From the NCBI RefSeq assembly GCF_005281615.1, contig NZ_SZZM01000004.1, positions 310,001 through 374,000 on the forward strand: DNA of 64,000 nucleotides, given 5' to 3'. The position numbers were made by a program, and so were the translations under genes. Below, piece by piece: positions 9,298-17,494 of the stretch; the stretch's first letter is position 1; each line of letters begins with the position of its first letter. The notes beneath the pieces were generated by a model, which saw only the letters and a list, made by a program, of their open reading frames with translations, was not told the origin of the DNA and ran no database searches. The DNA comes from Rhodoligotrophos defluvii (GTDB lineage: Bacteria; Pseudomonadota; Alphaproteobacteria; Rhizobiales; Im1).

Positions 9298-10173
9298 CTA
9301 GCGCATGCCGACGATCTTCTCGACCGGCAGGATGCGATCCACCAGCCAGAAGATCACGAACACGATGAGCAGCAGGATCATCGCGACGGCACTCGCCGCG
9401 CCGAACTGCAGGTAGAGCTCGATATTGCGCTGAACGAGCGAGGATACCAGGATGGTCTTGCCGCCGCCCAGCAGTTCCGGCGTGAGGTAGAAGCCGAGAG
9501 AAAGAATGAAGACCAGCACGCTGCCGGCGAACATGCCGGGAAGGGAGAGCGGCAGCAGAACCCGCCTGAACACGTACCAGGGGCTGCCCCCCAGGCTCGA
9601 GCCGGCCTGCAGCAGGTCCTGCGGTATTTTGCTGATGGCGGCATAGAGCGGGAACACCATGAAGGGCAGCATCACGTGCACCATGCCGATCAGGACGGCA
9701 AAGGTATTGTGCGACAGCGACAGCGGGGCATCGATGATGCCTGCACTCATCAGCAGACTGTTGACGATGCCGCGGCGCTGCAGCACCACCAGCCAAGCAT
9801 AGGTCCGCACCAGCACGCTCGTCCAGAACGGCAGCATCACCAGCGCGAGGATCAGCGTCGACCAGCCGCGGGGCGCGATGGCCGCCGCATAGGCCAGCGG
9901 AAAGCCCAGCAGGATGCACAGCACGGTAACCGCGACGCTGATCTCGAGCGTGTCGTAATAGGTCCGCCAATAGATCGGCTCGTCGAAAATGCGGGCGTAA
10001 TGTTCAAGGGTGAGGTGCCCGCCTTCTTGAAACGACTGGATCGCGAGAATGAGCAGCGGCACGCCGAGAAAGAGAACCACAAGCATCACCGCGGGCATGA
10101 ACAGCATCAGGTAGATGCGCTGTTCCTTCCTTTCTTCCCGGGCAATGGCCTGCTCGATCGGAAGATCTGACAT
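9298..10173 (-). CDS. ABC importer permease, PotB type
   Basis: 291 residues from the ATG at 10173 (MSDLPIEQAI), which has GGAAGAA about 8 nt upstream; the open frame extends 32 codons further without support. N-terminal hydrophobic segment IYLMLFMPAVMLVVLF, several further membrane spans, and the coupling loop around AGSSLGGSPWYVFRRVLLPLSLP. It pairs with the PotC-type permease 11 nt downstream. Confidence 0.9.
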   Translation of the reverse strand: MSDLPIEQAIAREERKEQRIYLMLFMPAVMLVVLFLGVPLLILAIQSFQEGGHLTLEHYARIFDEPIYWRTYYDTLEISVAVTVLCILLGFPLAYAAAIAPRGWSTLILALVMLPFWTSVLVRTYAWLVVLQRRGIVNSLLMSAGIIDAPLSLSHNTFAVLIGMVHVMLPFMVFPLYAAISKIPQDLLQAGSSLGGSPWYVFRRVLLPLSLPGMFAGSVLVFILSLGFYLTPELLGGGKTILVSSLVQRNIELYLQFGAASAVAMILLLIVFVIFWLVDRILPVEKIVGMR

Positions 10174-10335
10174 GCTGACAGTTCTTCCTGCCTCATGCGG
10201 CGTCGCGAGCGTGTAATTCTGCTGCTGCACAATGTCCCCTAATTGTCTGCTTGCACGGCCGAGGTGCATTATCGCGGCATCGGCAGCACCCGTCCACCTT
10301 GCGGGGCCGAGCGCTGCCGGGGGAGCGTGCCGGTT

Positions 10336-11376
10336 TTACTTCTGCATGAATTCGAGCCAGCGCTTCTCCGCATTCGCCCCGGCTTCCGATGCCCACCACG
10401 CCGCATTCAGCGGCACTTGGACCTTAAGGTTCTCCGGCGCTGTCGTCAGCCGCGCCAGTCGCTTCGGCTCCACATGCTGCGCGAACGCCGTGTTGAGCGG
10501 GCCGGTCAGGTAGTCGGTTGCCCAGCCTGCCTGTCCTTTGGGATCGAGCAGCGCGTTGATGAATTTCATCGCCGCATCCTTGTGCTGCGTCCCTTTCAGC
10601 ACGGCCAGGCACGTATATTCCATGATCGCCTGGTTCCGGGTGAATTTGGCAGCCGCGCCCTCTTGTATGGCCGTATCCGCGCGGCCGTCCCACAGGGGCA
10701 GCATGTCCACTTCCCCGTCGAACAGCAGCTGCGTGGTTTCGGCGCCGGAGGTCCACCACACATTGATATGCGGCTTGATTTCCTCGAGCTTCTTGTACGC
10801 TCGGTCCACATCCAGCGGATAAAGGTCCTCAGGCGCGACGCCGTCTGCCAGCAAAGCAATCTCCAGCGTCGGGCGCGCATAGTTGCGCAGGGCCCGCCGG
10901 CCAGGGAACTTCTCCACATCCCAGAAATCGGCCCAGGTCTTCGGACCGTTATCGCCGTAGGTGTCGGTGTTATAGGCCAAAACGGTCGCATAGGCCGAGA
11001 GCCCCACCGAGTATTCATCCTTGAACTGCTCGGGCACCGAGGCGGCGTTCGGAATTTCCGAATAGTCCAGCGGCTCGAGCAGGCCTTCCTGCTGGCCGCG
11101 CGCGCAATATCCGGCGGAGAAGTCGACCACGTCCCAGGTCGGCTTGCCCGACAGCACCTGCGCCTTGAGAACGGGGTAGCGGTCGGCATTGGGATCGGGA
11201 ACGACCCGGATGCCCAGCTTCTGCTCGGCTGGTCCGATCAGGGTCTTCTTCATCACGTCCAGAATGTTGCCGCCGTCGGTCGCGTAAGTCACCGTTTCCT
11301 GGGCGACCGCTGGAGAAAACAATGCGGCGGCAAGCACAAGGCTCAGCCCCATCACACGCGAAAAAGCAGGTTTCAT
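10336..11376 (-). CDS. Periplasmic substrate-binding protein of PotD type
   Basis: 346 residues from the ATG at 11376, preceded by AGGGGA at good spacing. A clear signal peptide (MKPAFSRVMG, then a hydrophobic core ending at AVAQ) directs it to the periplasm. The mature part follows the extracellular solute-binding family 1 fold (polyamine, opine, thiamine type), with the paired aromatic and acidic segments expected in the ligand cleft, such as NVWWTSGAET and LPLWDGRAD. It delivers an amine or similar compound to the permease pair downstream; a 162-nt gap separates them. Confidence 0.9.
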   Translation of the reverse strand: MKPAFSRVMGLSLVLAAALFSPAVAQETVTYATDGGNILDVMKKTLIGPAEQKLGIRVVPDPNADRYPVLKAQVLSGKPTWDVVDFSAGYCARGQQEGLLEPLDYSEIPNAASVPEQFKDEYSVGLSAYATVLAYNTDTYGDNGPKTWADFWDVEKFPGRRALRNYARPTLEIALLADGVAPEDLYPLDVDRAYKKLEEIKPHINVWWTSGAETTQLLFDGEVDMLPLWDGRADTAIQEGAAAKFTRNQAIMEYTCLAVLKGTQHKDAAMKFINALLDPKGQAGWATDYLTGPLNTAFAQHVEPKRLARLTTAPENLKVQVPLNAAWWASEAGANAEKRWLEFMQK

Positions 11377-11516
11377 CGGCTCGATCCCCTCTGTTCTGTG
11401 GCGTTTTTCGGTGAATAGTGCCCTGGGGCGACATGCCTGAACCAATGAAAATTGCTGTGGACTCTATAACACCGCCTCATGGCCGGCCCGGAAGCGGGCG
11501 CGTCTGCTTTACTTAC

Positions 11517-12185
11517 TCACAACCCCACGAGCGCCGGCAGGCCGCCGATATCGGAAATGATGTCGGTTGCGTATTCGGGCGCGATCGGCTCGAACCCGCG
11601 TGCAACGTGAACGCGGCGGCCGAACTTGAGATCGCGGGCCGATTGCAGGTCGTACCGGTAGCTGGCCGAGACGTGCATGATCTCGGAGGGATCGCAGCTC
11701 AGCTTGTCCAGCATGTACTCGAATGCGCGGAACCGCGGCTTGTAGGCGCCGGCGTCTTCCGCCGTGAACACCGCGTGGAATGGCGCGCCCAGCTTCTCCA
11801 CGTTCTGGTGGATTTGAGCATTGGAGGCGTTGGACAGGATAACCAGAGGGAATGCTCTGCCGACGCGTCCCAGAGGCTCGGGCACGTCGTCCCAAGGTCC
11901 CCAGCTGGGCACGGTCTCATAGATCTTCGTCGCGTCCTCGGGCCGATAGTCGATCTTCCAAAGCCTGCAAGTCCGCTCGAGCGCAGAGGCAATCACCTCC
12001 GCATAAGGCTTCCAGGCGCCCATCACCTCGTCCAGCCGATAGGCTGCGAAATCGCGCGAGAACGCGGGGCTCTGTTCATGCGGAATGCGCCCTTTGCTGA
12101 CCATGTCGGCCATGTCGCCCATGCGGAATCGCGTGAGCGTGCCATAGCAGTCAAAGGTTATGTATTTGGGGCGAAACACGCTCAT
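11517..12185 (-). CDS. HAD-superfamily hydrolase, haloacid dehalogenase type II-like
   Basis: 222 residues from the ATG at 12185, with GAGGAA upstream. Motif I is FDCYGTL (nucleophile Asp), motif II is LSNAS, the conserved lysine sits in AGAYKPR, and motif IV has the form VSASYRYD, close to the SSNxWD version of L-2-haloacid dehalogenases rather than the GDS of phosphatases. It could be a dehalogenase or a phosphatase of small molecules. It lies between the Lrp regulator and the ABC binding protein in the same direction. An 8-bp inverted repeat (12241-12277) lies upstream. Confidence 0.82.
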   Translation of the reverse strand: MSVFRPKYITFDCYGTLTRFRMGDMADMVSKGRIPHEQSPAFSRDFAAYRLDEVMGAWKPYAEVIASALERTCRLWKIDYRPEDATKIYETVPSWGPWDDVPEPLGRVGRAFPLVILSNASNAQIHQNVEKLGAPFHAVFTAEDAGAYKPRFRAFEYMLDKLSCDPSEIMHVSASYRYDLQSARDLKFGRRVHVARGFEPIAPEYATDIISDIGGLPALVGL

Positions 12186-12240
12186 GGGAGTTCCTCGCAC
12201 TGTTGATGAGGGAAAGGGTCAACCATCGGGTATGCACGTT

Positions 12241-12277
12241 ATATTCGGTGGCTAAGGCCCAATTTCGTGCCGAATAT
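12241..12277. promoter_or_regulatory. ATATTCGG/CCGAATAT inverted repeat upstream of the HAD gene
   Basis: ATATTCGG (12241-12248) and CCGAATAT (12270-12277) are perfect 8-bp inverted arms 21 nt apart, 56-92 nt upstream of the HAD start and just after the Lrp gene. The same AATATTC core recurs at 13022-13029 on the other side of the Lrp gene, which suggests a site for that regulator. Confidence 0.4.
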
Positions 12278-12322
12278 GGCCGCCCGAACAGCAGGAAACG
12301 CTGGCCCGGGCGTCTTTGCCGC

Positions 12323-12814
12323 TCAATCGGCCTCGCCGAATAGAGCGTTGATCGGATAGTAGCTCTTCACGACAGGTGACTTGATCACCACGTAGCTGAA
12401 GTATTTCTCAATGCCGAGGTTGCGCTGCAGAAGGCCCTCGATCGTCTCCTGGTAATGCGCAATGCCGCGGGTGACGAATTTCAGGAGATAATCGTAGCCG
12501 CCACTGACCAGGTGGCATTCCATGATCTCGTCGAGACTGCGCGCGGCCGCCTCGAACCGCGCGAAATCACCCTGCTTGTGATCCGACAAGGTGACCTCGG
12601 TGAACACCAGGACCACGTCCCCCAGCTTCGCCATGTTGATCGCCGCGCCGTAGCCGGAGATATAGCCCGCTTTCTCCAGTCGCCGCACCCGCATCAGGCA
12701 TGGGCTGGGCGACAGCCCCACGATGCCGGCAAGCTCGACATTGGTCATTCGGCCATTCTTCTGCAGTTCGCAAAGGATCTTCAGATCGATCCGGTCAAGT
12801 TTCGCCAGCCGCAA
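12323..12814 (-). CDS. Lrp/AsnC-family transcriptional regulator
   Basis: AsnC-type helix-turn-helix (KLDRIDLKILCELQKNGR, then NVELAGIVGLSPSPCLMRVRRLEKAG) followed by an Lrp ligand-binding domain ending in SYYPINALFGEAD. The family begins near LRLAKLDRIDL, so I chose the TTG at 12814, which has GAGAAGG about 9 nt upstream; that gives 163 residues. The open frame continues 92 codons upstream but this extra part lies in the promoter region of the divergent oxidase and looks non-coding. It probably senses an amino acid or amine and controls the divergent oxidase and/or the HAD and transporter genes. Confidence 0.85.
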   Translation of the reverse strand: MRLAKLDRIDLKILCELQKNGRMTNVELAGIVGLSPSPCLMRVRRLEKAGYISGYGAAINMAKLGDVVLVFTEVTLSDHKQGDFARFEAAARSLDEIMECHLVSGGYDYLLKFVTRGIAHYQETIEGLLQRNLGIEKYFSYVVIKSPVVKSYYPINALFGEAD

Positions 12815-13021
12815 TGTCAGAAGCCCTTCTCGGGCTCTCCCCGAAGGAAGAGCGACGCCCCGTTCCGGAACGAATCCACCGCAGCCCGGCGCCATATTCC
12901 AATTCCCAGAGCGGCAGGTCACATAACCCGCCGTAGCGGATAGCCCGGCTGAACCGCAAACTGTTTCGGCTTGGATCGGCAATACGCAATTCTGTGCTCG
13001 AGCTGACCCGACAAACATATT

Positions 13022-13029
13022 GAATATTC
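13022..13029. promoter_or_regulatory. GAATATTC palindrome in the Lrp/oxidase divergent promoter
   Basis: GAATATTC is a perfect 8-bp palindrome inside ATTGAATATTCGAT, 76 nt upstream of the amine oxidase ATG. It shares the AATATTC core with the inverted repeat at 12241-12277. The 290-nt region 12815-13104 otherwise shows no convincing gene. Confidence 0.35.
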
Positions 13030-13104
13030 GATCCATCCGGTCATCTGATAGGGCCAACGGATGCGATCCGCGCGACGCGGCTGCTGTCAACCAGGATTCT
13101 CTAC

Positions 13105-14385
13105 ATGAAGACCGTCCCCTATTGGCTGGATACCCGGCCCGATTTCCGCTCCGCTTGCGTGGAGCCGCTGCCGGACAAGGCCGACGTCGTGGTGATTGGC
13201 GGCGGATTCACCGGCCTGTCCTGCGCACTGGCAACAGCCAAACGCGGCGCCGGCGTGGTGCTCCTGGAAGCCGATGTGGTGGCGGCCGCTGCGTCCGGTC
13301 GCAATGGCGGACAGTGCAACACCGGCTTCGCGCATGATTACCGGCAGGCGCGCGACCTGCTCGGGCCGGACAAGGCGCGCGAGATTTTCCAGTCCTATAA
13401 TGCGGCTGTCGATACGGTGGAGCGCATCGTGCGCGAGGAGGGCATCGATTGCGCGTTTCGGCGTGTGGGCAAGCTGAAGCTCGCGGTCTCTCCGGCCGCT
13501 TTCGATGATTTCCGGCGGTCGGTCGATCTCATCAACCGCGAAGCCGACCCCGAGGTCTACGCCGTGGCCAAGGCCGATCTGCACACCGAGGTCGGCTCCG
13601 ACCGGTTTCACGGCGGGATCATCTATCCCCGAAGCGCCATGCTCCATGTCGGGAAGTTCGGGGTCGGGCTCGCGGAAGCCGCTGCGCGAGCGGGTGCCCG
13701 CCTGTATGAACACACACCCGTCGTCCAACTCGAGCGCATCGCGGGCAGCCGCTATCGCGTGACCACACCACGCGGCAGCATGGAAGCCGGACAGGTGGTG
13801 ATCGCCACGGGCATTTCCCGGCAAGGGCCGTTCTTCTATTTCCGCCGCCGCATCGTGCCGGTGGGCAGCTTCGTGATCGCAACCGAACCCCTGGATCAGT
13901 CCACCGTCGATCGTCTCATTCCCAAGCATCGGACCGTGGCGGTCGCCCGCAACCTAGGCAATTACTACCGCATCTCGCCGGATAACCGGCTGATCTTCGG
14001 CGGCCGCGCCCAGTTTGCGGTTTCAAGTCCGCGGGTCGATCTGCGGAGCGGCCGGATTCTCGCTGGGCAGATGCGCGAGATCTACCCCAAGCTGCGCGAC
14101 GTGCGGCTCGACTACTGCTGGGGCGGCATGATCGAGGTGACCCGCGACCGCTTCGCGAGAGCGGGAGAATACAAGGGCATGTATTATTCGCTTGGCTATA
14201 GCGGCAGCGGTGTCCAGGCAGCCACCCACATGGGCACGATCCTGGCCCGAATGCTCGAAGGCGATGCCTCGGCCAACCCATACCGCGATCTGAGCTGGCC
14301 GCCTATCCCCGGGCATTTTGGTCCGCCCTGGTTCCTGCCCTTCGTCGGTGCCTATTACAAAGTGAAGGACAGGCTGGCCGCGTGA
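13105..14385 (+). CDS. FAD-dependent amine oxidase, gamma-glutamylputrescine oxidase (PuuB/OrdL)-like
   Basis: 426 residues, DAO-type flavoprotein. The FAD-binding motif VVVIGGGFTGLSCAL lies at about residues 28-42, preceded by the WLDTRPDF segment typical of the PuuB/OrdL group, and followed by ASGRNGGQCNTGF, where this group contacts the flavin. The C-terminus shows YSLGYSGSGVQAAT. The enzyme would oxidatively deaminate an amine or N-substituted amino acid. It is divergent from an Lrp regulator and overlaps a GNAT acetyltransferase gene by 4 nt, so the pair may act on the same amine. Substrate is not determined. Confidence 0.88.
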   Translation: MKTVPYWLDTRPDFRSACVEPLPDKADVVVIGGGFTGLSCALATAKRGAGVVLLEADVVAAAASGRNGGQCNTGFAHDYRQARDLLGPDKAREIFQSYNAAVDTVERIVREEGIDCAFRRVGKLKLAVSPAAFDDFRRSVDLINREADPEVYAVAKADLHTEVGSDRFHGGIIYPRSAMLHVGKFGVGLAEAAARAGARLYEHTPVVQLERIAGSRYRVTTPRGSMEAGQVVIATGISRQGPFFYFRRRIVPVGSFVIATEPLDQSTVDRLIPKHRTVAVARNLGNYYRISPDNRLIFGGRAQFAVSSPRVDLRSGRILAGQMREIYPKLRDVRLDYCWGGMIEVTRDRFARAGEYKGMYYSLGYSGSGVQAATHMGTILARMLEGDASANPYRDLSWPPIPGHFGPPWFLPFVGAYYKVKDRLAA

Positions 14386-14834
14386 TACCCGATCCGCCTC
14401 CGCAGGAATGGCACAAGGATGGCTATTGCCTCAGCACCGACCGCCGCCGGTTGGACCTCGCGATCATTCTGAAATTCCTGGCCGAGGACTCCTACTGGGG
14501 GCAAGGCATGACGCTGCCGCTTCTGGAGCGTGCCCTGCAAGGCTCCCTCCCCATGGGCATCTATGCGCGCGACGGCTCCATGGCGGGGTTCGGGCGTGTC
14601 GTTACGGATTATGCGGTGTTCGCCTATCTTCGCGACGTCTTCGTTCTCCCGGATCACCGCGGCAAGGGCCTCGCCACCTGGCTGGCCGTCGCCATTCGCG
14701 ACCATCCGGCGCTCGCGACCGTCAGCACCTGGCTGCTCGCCACCAAGGATGCGCAGACGGTTTACCAGCGGGCAGGCTACCAGCCGGTGCCACATCCGGA
14801 ATACTACATGATCATCCGCAAGCCACTGGCATAG
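14382..14834 (+). CDS. GNAT-family N-acetyltransferase
   Basis: 150 residues starting at a GTG that overlaps the stop of the amine oxidase gene (GTGA). The acetyl-CoA binding motif is VLPDHRGKGLATWL, followed by the family C-terminal segment with AQTVYQRAGYQPV. It transfers an acetyl group from acetyl-CoA to a small amine or similar acceptor in the cytoplasm. Tight coupling to the oxidase suggests acetylation of the same amine or of its product. It ends 8 nt from the converging hydrolase gene. Confidence 0.88.
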   Translation: MIPDPPPQEWHKDGYCLSTDRRRLDLAIILKFLAEDSYWGQGMTLPLLERALQGSLPMGIYARDGSMAGFGRVVTDYAVFAYLRDVFVLPDHRGKGLATWLAVAIRDHPALATVSTWLLATKDAQTVYQRAGYQPVPHPEYYMIIRKPLA

Positions 14835-14842
14835 ATGCGAAA

Positions 14843-15478
14843 TCACGGCGCAGCGATGCGCTCGACCCAAGCCCTCACCGCTCGCGCCATCGTCCTCATG
14901 TGGTCGGCTGCGGAATAGCCGGAGATGCTTCTGCGCGGCCTCAAGTCGTGGTCGCCATCCTCGAGCCATAGCAGCTCGATCCGGTTCGACAGCTTATAGG
15001 CGCCAACCTCCTCATACGTGCCGAATTCATCGCGCGTGCCCTGGACGATCAGGGCAGGGGTCTCGAGGGCCAGGAGATGGGCGGTCCGCAACTGTGCTGG
15101 TTTTCCGGGCGGGTGAAAGGGATAGCCGAGGCAGAGCAGGCCCGCGATTTTCCCCTGGCCATAGAGCTCGTCGGCCACCATGGACGCGACGCGGCCGCCC
15201 ATCGATTTCCCGCCGATGATCAAGGGGCCCGGCGCGCCGAGCGCCTCGGCGGCGGCAACATATTCGGGCATCAGGCTCTCAGCGCGTGGCGGCGGCTTTC
15301 GCTGCCCCTGGCGGCGCGCGGCCATATAGCCGAACTCGAACCGCGCCACCCGCAAGCCTTCATCCGCCAGCGCCTTGGCGACGGCAGTCATCGAGGCCGA
15401 GTCCATCGGCGCTCCTGCCCCATGTGCAAGGAGCAGCGTCGCTGCGCCATGTACAGGACCGTCGAGCAGAAATCTCAC
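14843..15478 (-). CDS. Alpha/beta hydrolase, KANSL3/TEX30-like small family
   Basis: 211 residues from a GTG. N-terminal LLLAHGAGAPMDS oxyanion loop, nucleophile in GGKSMGGRVASM, acidic residue in QGTRDEFG and the catalytic histidine in EDGDHDLRP, so the triad is complete. This compact family is widespread in alphaproteobacteria and largely uncharacterised; it is probably a cytoplasmic esterase or amidase-type hydrolase. It follows minE in the same direction after 107 nt and may be read from the min promoter. Confidence 0.82.
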   Translation of the reverse strand: MRFLLDGPVHGAATLLLAHGAGAPMDSASMTAVAKALADEGLRVARFEFGYMAARRQGQRKPPPRAESLMPEYVAAAEALGAPGPLIIGGKSMGGRVASMVADELYGQGKIAGLLCLGYPFHPPGKPAQLRTAHLLALETPALIVQGTRDEFGTYEEVGAYKLSNRIELLWLEDGDHDLRPRRSISGYSAADHMRTMARAVRAWVERIAAP

Positions 15479-15585
15479 GAGAACAACCGCCTGAACCGCC
15501 CCGAAGCACCCGCCAAAATGGACAAGCGCCGCACGCCCCCGGCTGCCCGGCTGCCGCGGCGGTGCCGCCTCTCATCATTCGCCAC

Positions 15586-15855
15586 CTAGAGGGCGACCAC
15601 AGCCATCGCGGCTGCATTGGGGATCTGGATATCGATTTCCAGCGTCGATACCTTTTCTCCACGGTCCATGGTCACCTGCACATTGTCATGGTCGACCTGG
15701 ACGTGCTTGGTGATCACGGCCATGATCTCCTTGTGCAGCACGGCAATCAGGTCGGGCTGGTCTCTGTTGCTGCGTTCGTAAGCGAGCAGCAGCTGCAGGC
15801 GCTCGCGGGCCACGGGCGCGCTGTCACGGCGCTTGAAGAGGTTCCACAGGTTCAT
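15586..15855 (-). CDS. minE: Cell division topological specificity factor MinE
   Basis: 89 residues, the usual length. The N-terminus [10 protein letters not shown] is the membrane-targeting amphipathic segment, residues about 15-30 ([13 protein letters not shown]) form the MinD-contacting helix, and the rest is the topological specificity domain. MinE stimulates the MinD ATPase and so drives pole-to-pole oscillation that keeps the division site at mid-cell. Its ATG overlaps the minD stop by 4 nt. Confidence 0.97.
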   Translation of the reverse strand: MNLWNLFKRRDSAPVARERLQLLLAYERSNRDQPDLIAVLHKEIMAVITKHVQVDHDNVQVTMDRGEKVSTLEIDIQIPNAAAMAVVAL

Positions 15856-16667
15856 GCTGCCCTCCTTCCCAGGAGACGGCCGAGGAAGCCCTTCTTCTCC
15901 AGCGGCAGGACGAGCGGCAGGTCCTCGCCTTCAAGCCGTCTTGCAGCATCGAGATAGGCGCATGCGGCCGGATTGTTTGGCTCGCTGAGGGTCACCGGCG
16001 AGCCGATATTGGAGGCCCGGAGCACCCCTTGGCTTTCCGGAACGATCCCCAAGAGGGGCGTGGACAGGATCTCGACGATATCCTCTATTCGGAGCATTTC
16101 GCCCCGCGTCGCCCGCCCGGCGTCATAGCGCGTGACGAGGACGTGCTTGCCGACGCTCTCTCCGCGCTCGGCCTTCAAGGTCTTGGCGTCCAGCAGGCCG
16201 ATGATGCGGTCGGAATCCCGCACGGAGCTCACTTCCGGGTTCGTCACGATCACTGCCTCGTCGGCGAAGCGCATCGCCAGCTGGGCGCCGCGCTCTATGC
16301 CCGCCGGGCTGTCGCAGAAGACGTAGTCGAACACTTCGCGCAGGCTGCCGATCACATCGGCGACGCCCTCCTCGGTGAGCGCGTCCTTGTCGCGTGTTTG
16401 CGAGGCGGGGAGCAGGAACAGTGTGTCCACCCGTTTGTCGCGGATCAGCGCCTGAGAGAGCTTCGCCACGCCCTGGATGACGTTGACGAGATCGAACACC
16501 ACCCGCCGCTCGGCGCCCATGACCAGGTCGAGATTGCGCAGACCGATGTCGAAGTCGATGAGGGCAACTCTCTTCCCGTTCTGCGCCAGGGCCGCGCCGA
16601 GTGCGGCAGTGGAGGTGGTCTTGCCGACGCCTCCCTTGCCGGATGTGACTACAACGACTTTGCCCAT
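15852..16667 (-). CDS. minD: Septum site-determining ATPase MinD
   Basis: 271 residues. Deviant Walker [10 protein letters not shown] at about residues 10-18, switch I/II region [14 protein letters not shown], and a C-terminal amphipathic membrane-targeting sequence ending FLGRLLGRR. It binds the membrane with ATP and recruits MinC and MinE. A strong GGAGG lies 6 nt before the ATG. minC ends 19 nt upstream and minE overlaps downstream. Confidence 0.98.
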   Translation of the reverse strand: MGKVVVVTSGKGGVGKTTSTAALGAALAQNGKRVALIDFDIGLRNLDLVMGAERRVVFDLVNVIQGVAKLSQALIRDKRVDTLFLLPASQTRDKDALTEEGVADVIGSLREVFDYVFCDSPAGIERGAQLAMRFADEAVIVTNPEVSSVRDSDRIIGLLDAKTLKAERGESVGKHVLVTRYDAGRATRGEMLRIEDIVEILSTPLLGIVPESQGVLRASNIGSPVTLSEPNNPAACAYLDAARRLEGEDLPLVLPLEKKGFLGRLLGRRAA

Positions 16668-16686
16668 ATCCGTGCCTCCAATCTTG

Positions 16687-17415
16687 TTACGTGAGCGGGG
16701 CGACCCAAATCACGCCGTTCTCGAGAAAGGCTTGTACCGGTCTGCCGCGCGAGGATGAATCCATGTCTTCCGCCGTGCGGTACCAGCCGTCCACCGCCAG
16801 AAGCTCGGCTTCATTCTTCAGGCAGAAGATGCGCGCCTCCGCATTTCCCGTCGCACCGGCGAAGGCGCATCCCCGCAGCGCGCCATAGACGTGAATGGAT
16901 CCCCCTGCGATGATCTCGGATCCGGAGCTGACCGAGCCGAGGATGATCACATCCCCATGAGGATGAAACACCGATTGCCCCGATCGGACGGGTGACTTGA
17001 TGAGCAGGGAACGCGCATCTTGGCGTTCTTCCGGTCTGGCAGGCGAGGCAGCCTTTCCGTTCTGCGCGGGCTGCACGTCCAGCCCGCCGAGGCTCGCTTC
17101 CTTCGCCCCGGTGAGCAGCGGAGGCAGGTCGGGCCCCAGGCCATCCAGGCCGTAGGCCTCGATCGCATAGATCCGGATCCCGCGCTCCGCGAGTTCAGAG
17201 ATCAGACCTTCGATCTCGCTGACATTCGCCGGCTTCAGGACGTTCAGATCGAGCACCACCGGGCGGCGGGTAAAGAAGCCCGGAGAGTTCTCGGTCCAGC
17301 GATCCAGCCCTCGCAGCCACTCCGTCAGAGGAGGCTCTGGCGTGAGTGCGAAGGCGACGAACGAGCGCGCTCGAAAGCGTATGGATTTCTTCTGGACGGG
17401 CGTGGCGCAATTCAC
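16687..17415 (-). CDS. minC: Septum site-determining protein MinC
   Basis: 242 residues from a GTG with AAGGA about 9 nt upstream. N-terminal MinC_N domain (to about residue 110), a low-complexity linker, then the C-terminal beta-helix domain seen in HPHGDVIILGSVSSGSEIIAGGSIHVYGALRG and FCLKNEAELLAVDGWY. It inhibits FtsZ ring assembly away from mid-cell when recruited by MinD. First gene of the minCDE operon; two TTAACCA half-sites precede it. Confidence 0.96.
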   Translation of the reverse strand: MNCATPVQKKSIRFRARSFVAFALTPEPPLTEWLRGLDRWTENSPGFFTRRPVVLDLNVLKPANVSEIEGLISELAERGIRIYAIEAYGLDGLGPDLPPLLTGAKEASLGGLDVQPAQNGKAASPARPEERQDARSLLIKSPVRSGQSVFHPHGDVIILGSVSSGSEIIAGGSIHVYGALRGCAFAGATGNAEARIFCLKNEAELLAVDGWYRTAEDMDSSSRGRPVQAFLENGVIWVAPLT

Positions 17416-17435
17416 AGAGGCGAATCCTTACTGAC

Positions 17436-17463
17436 TGGTTAAAGCTAGGCTCGCCTTGGTTAA
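17436..17463 (-). promoter_or_regulatory. Paired TTAACCA half-sites upstream of minC (candidate CtrA sites)
   Basis: On the minus strand TTAACCA occurs at 17463-17457 and again at 17442-17436, exactly 21 bp (two helical turns) apart, starting 21 nt upstream of the minC start in an AT-rich stretch. TTAACC is the CtrA half-site of alphaproteobacteria, and CtrA control of minCDE is known in Sinorhizobium. Binding here is inferred. Confidence 0.45.
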
Positions 17464-17494
17464 TTAAAGGTAAACTAGCCGCGGAGTGCAGGTC

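Noticed and set aside
12815-13090. N-terminal extension of the Lrp regulator by 92 codons
   Set aside because: The AsnC family starts at about the chosen TTG; the extension has no homology pattern and covers the divergent promoter with a palindrome.
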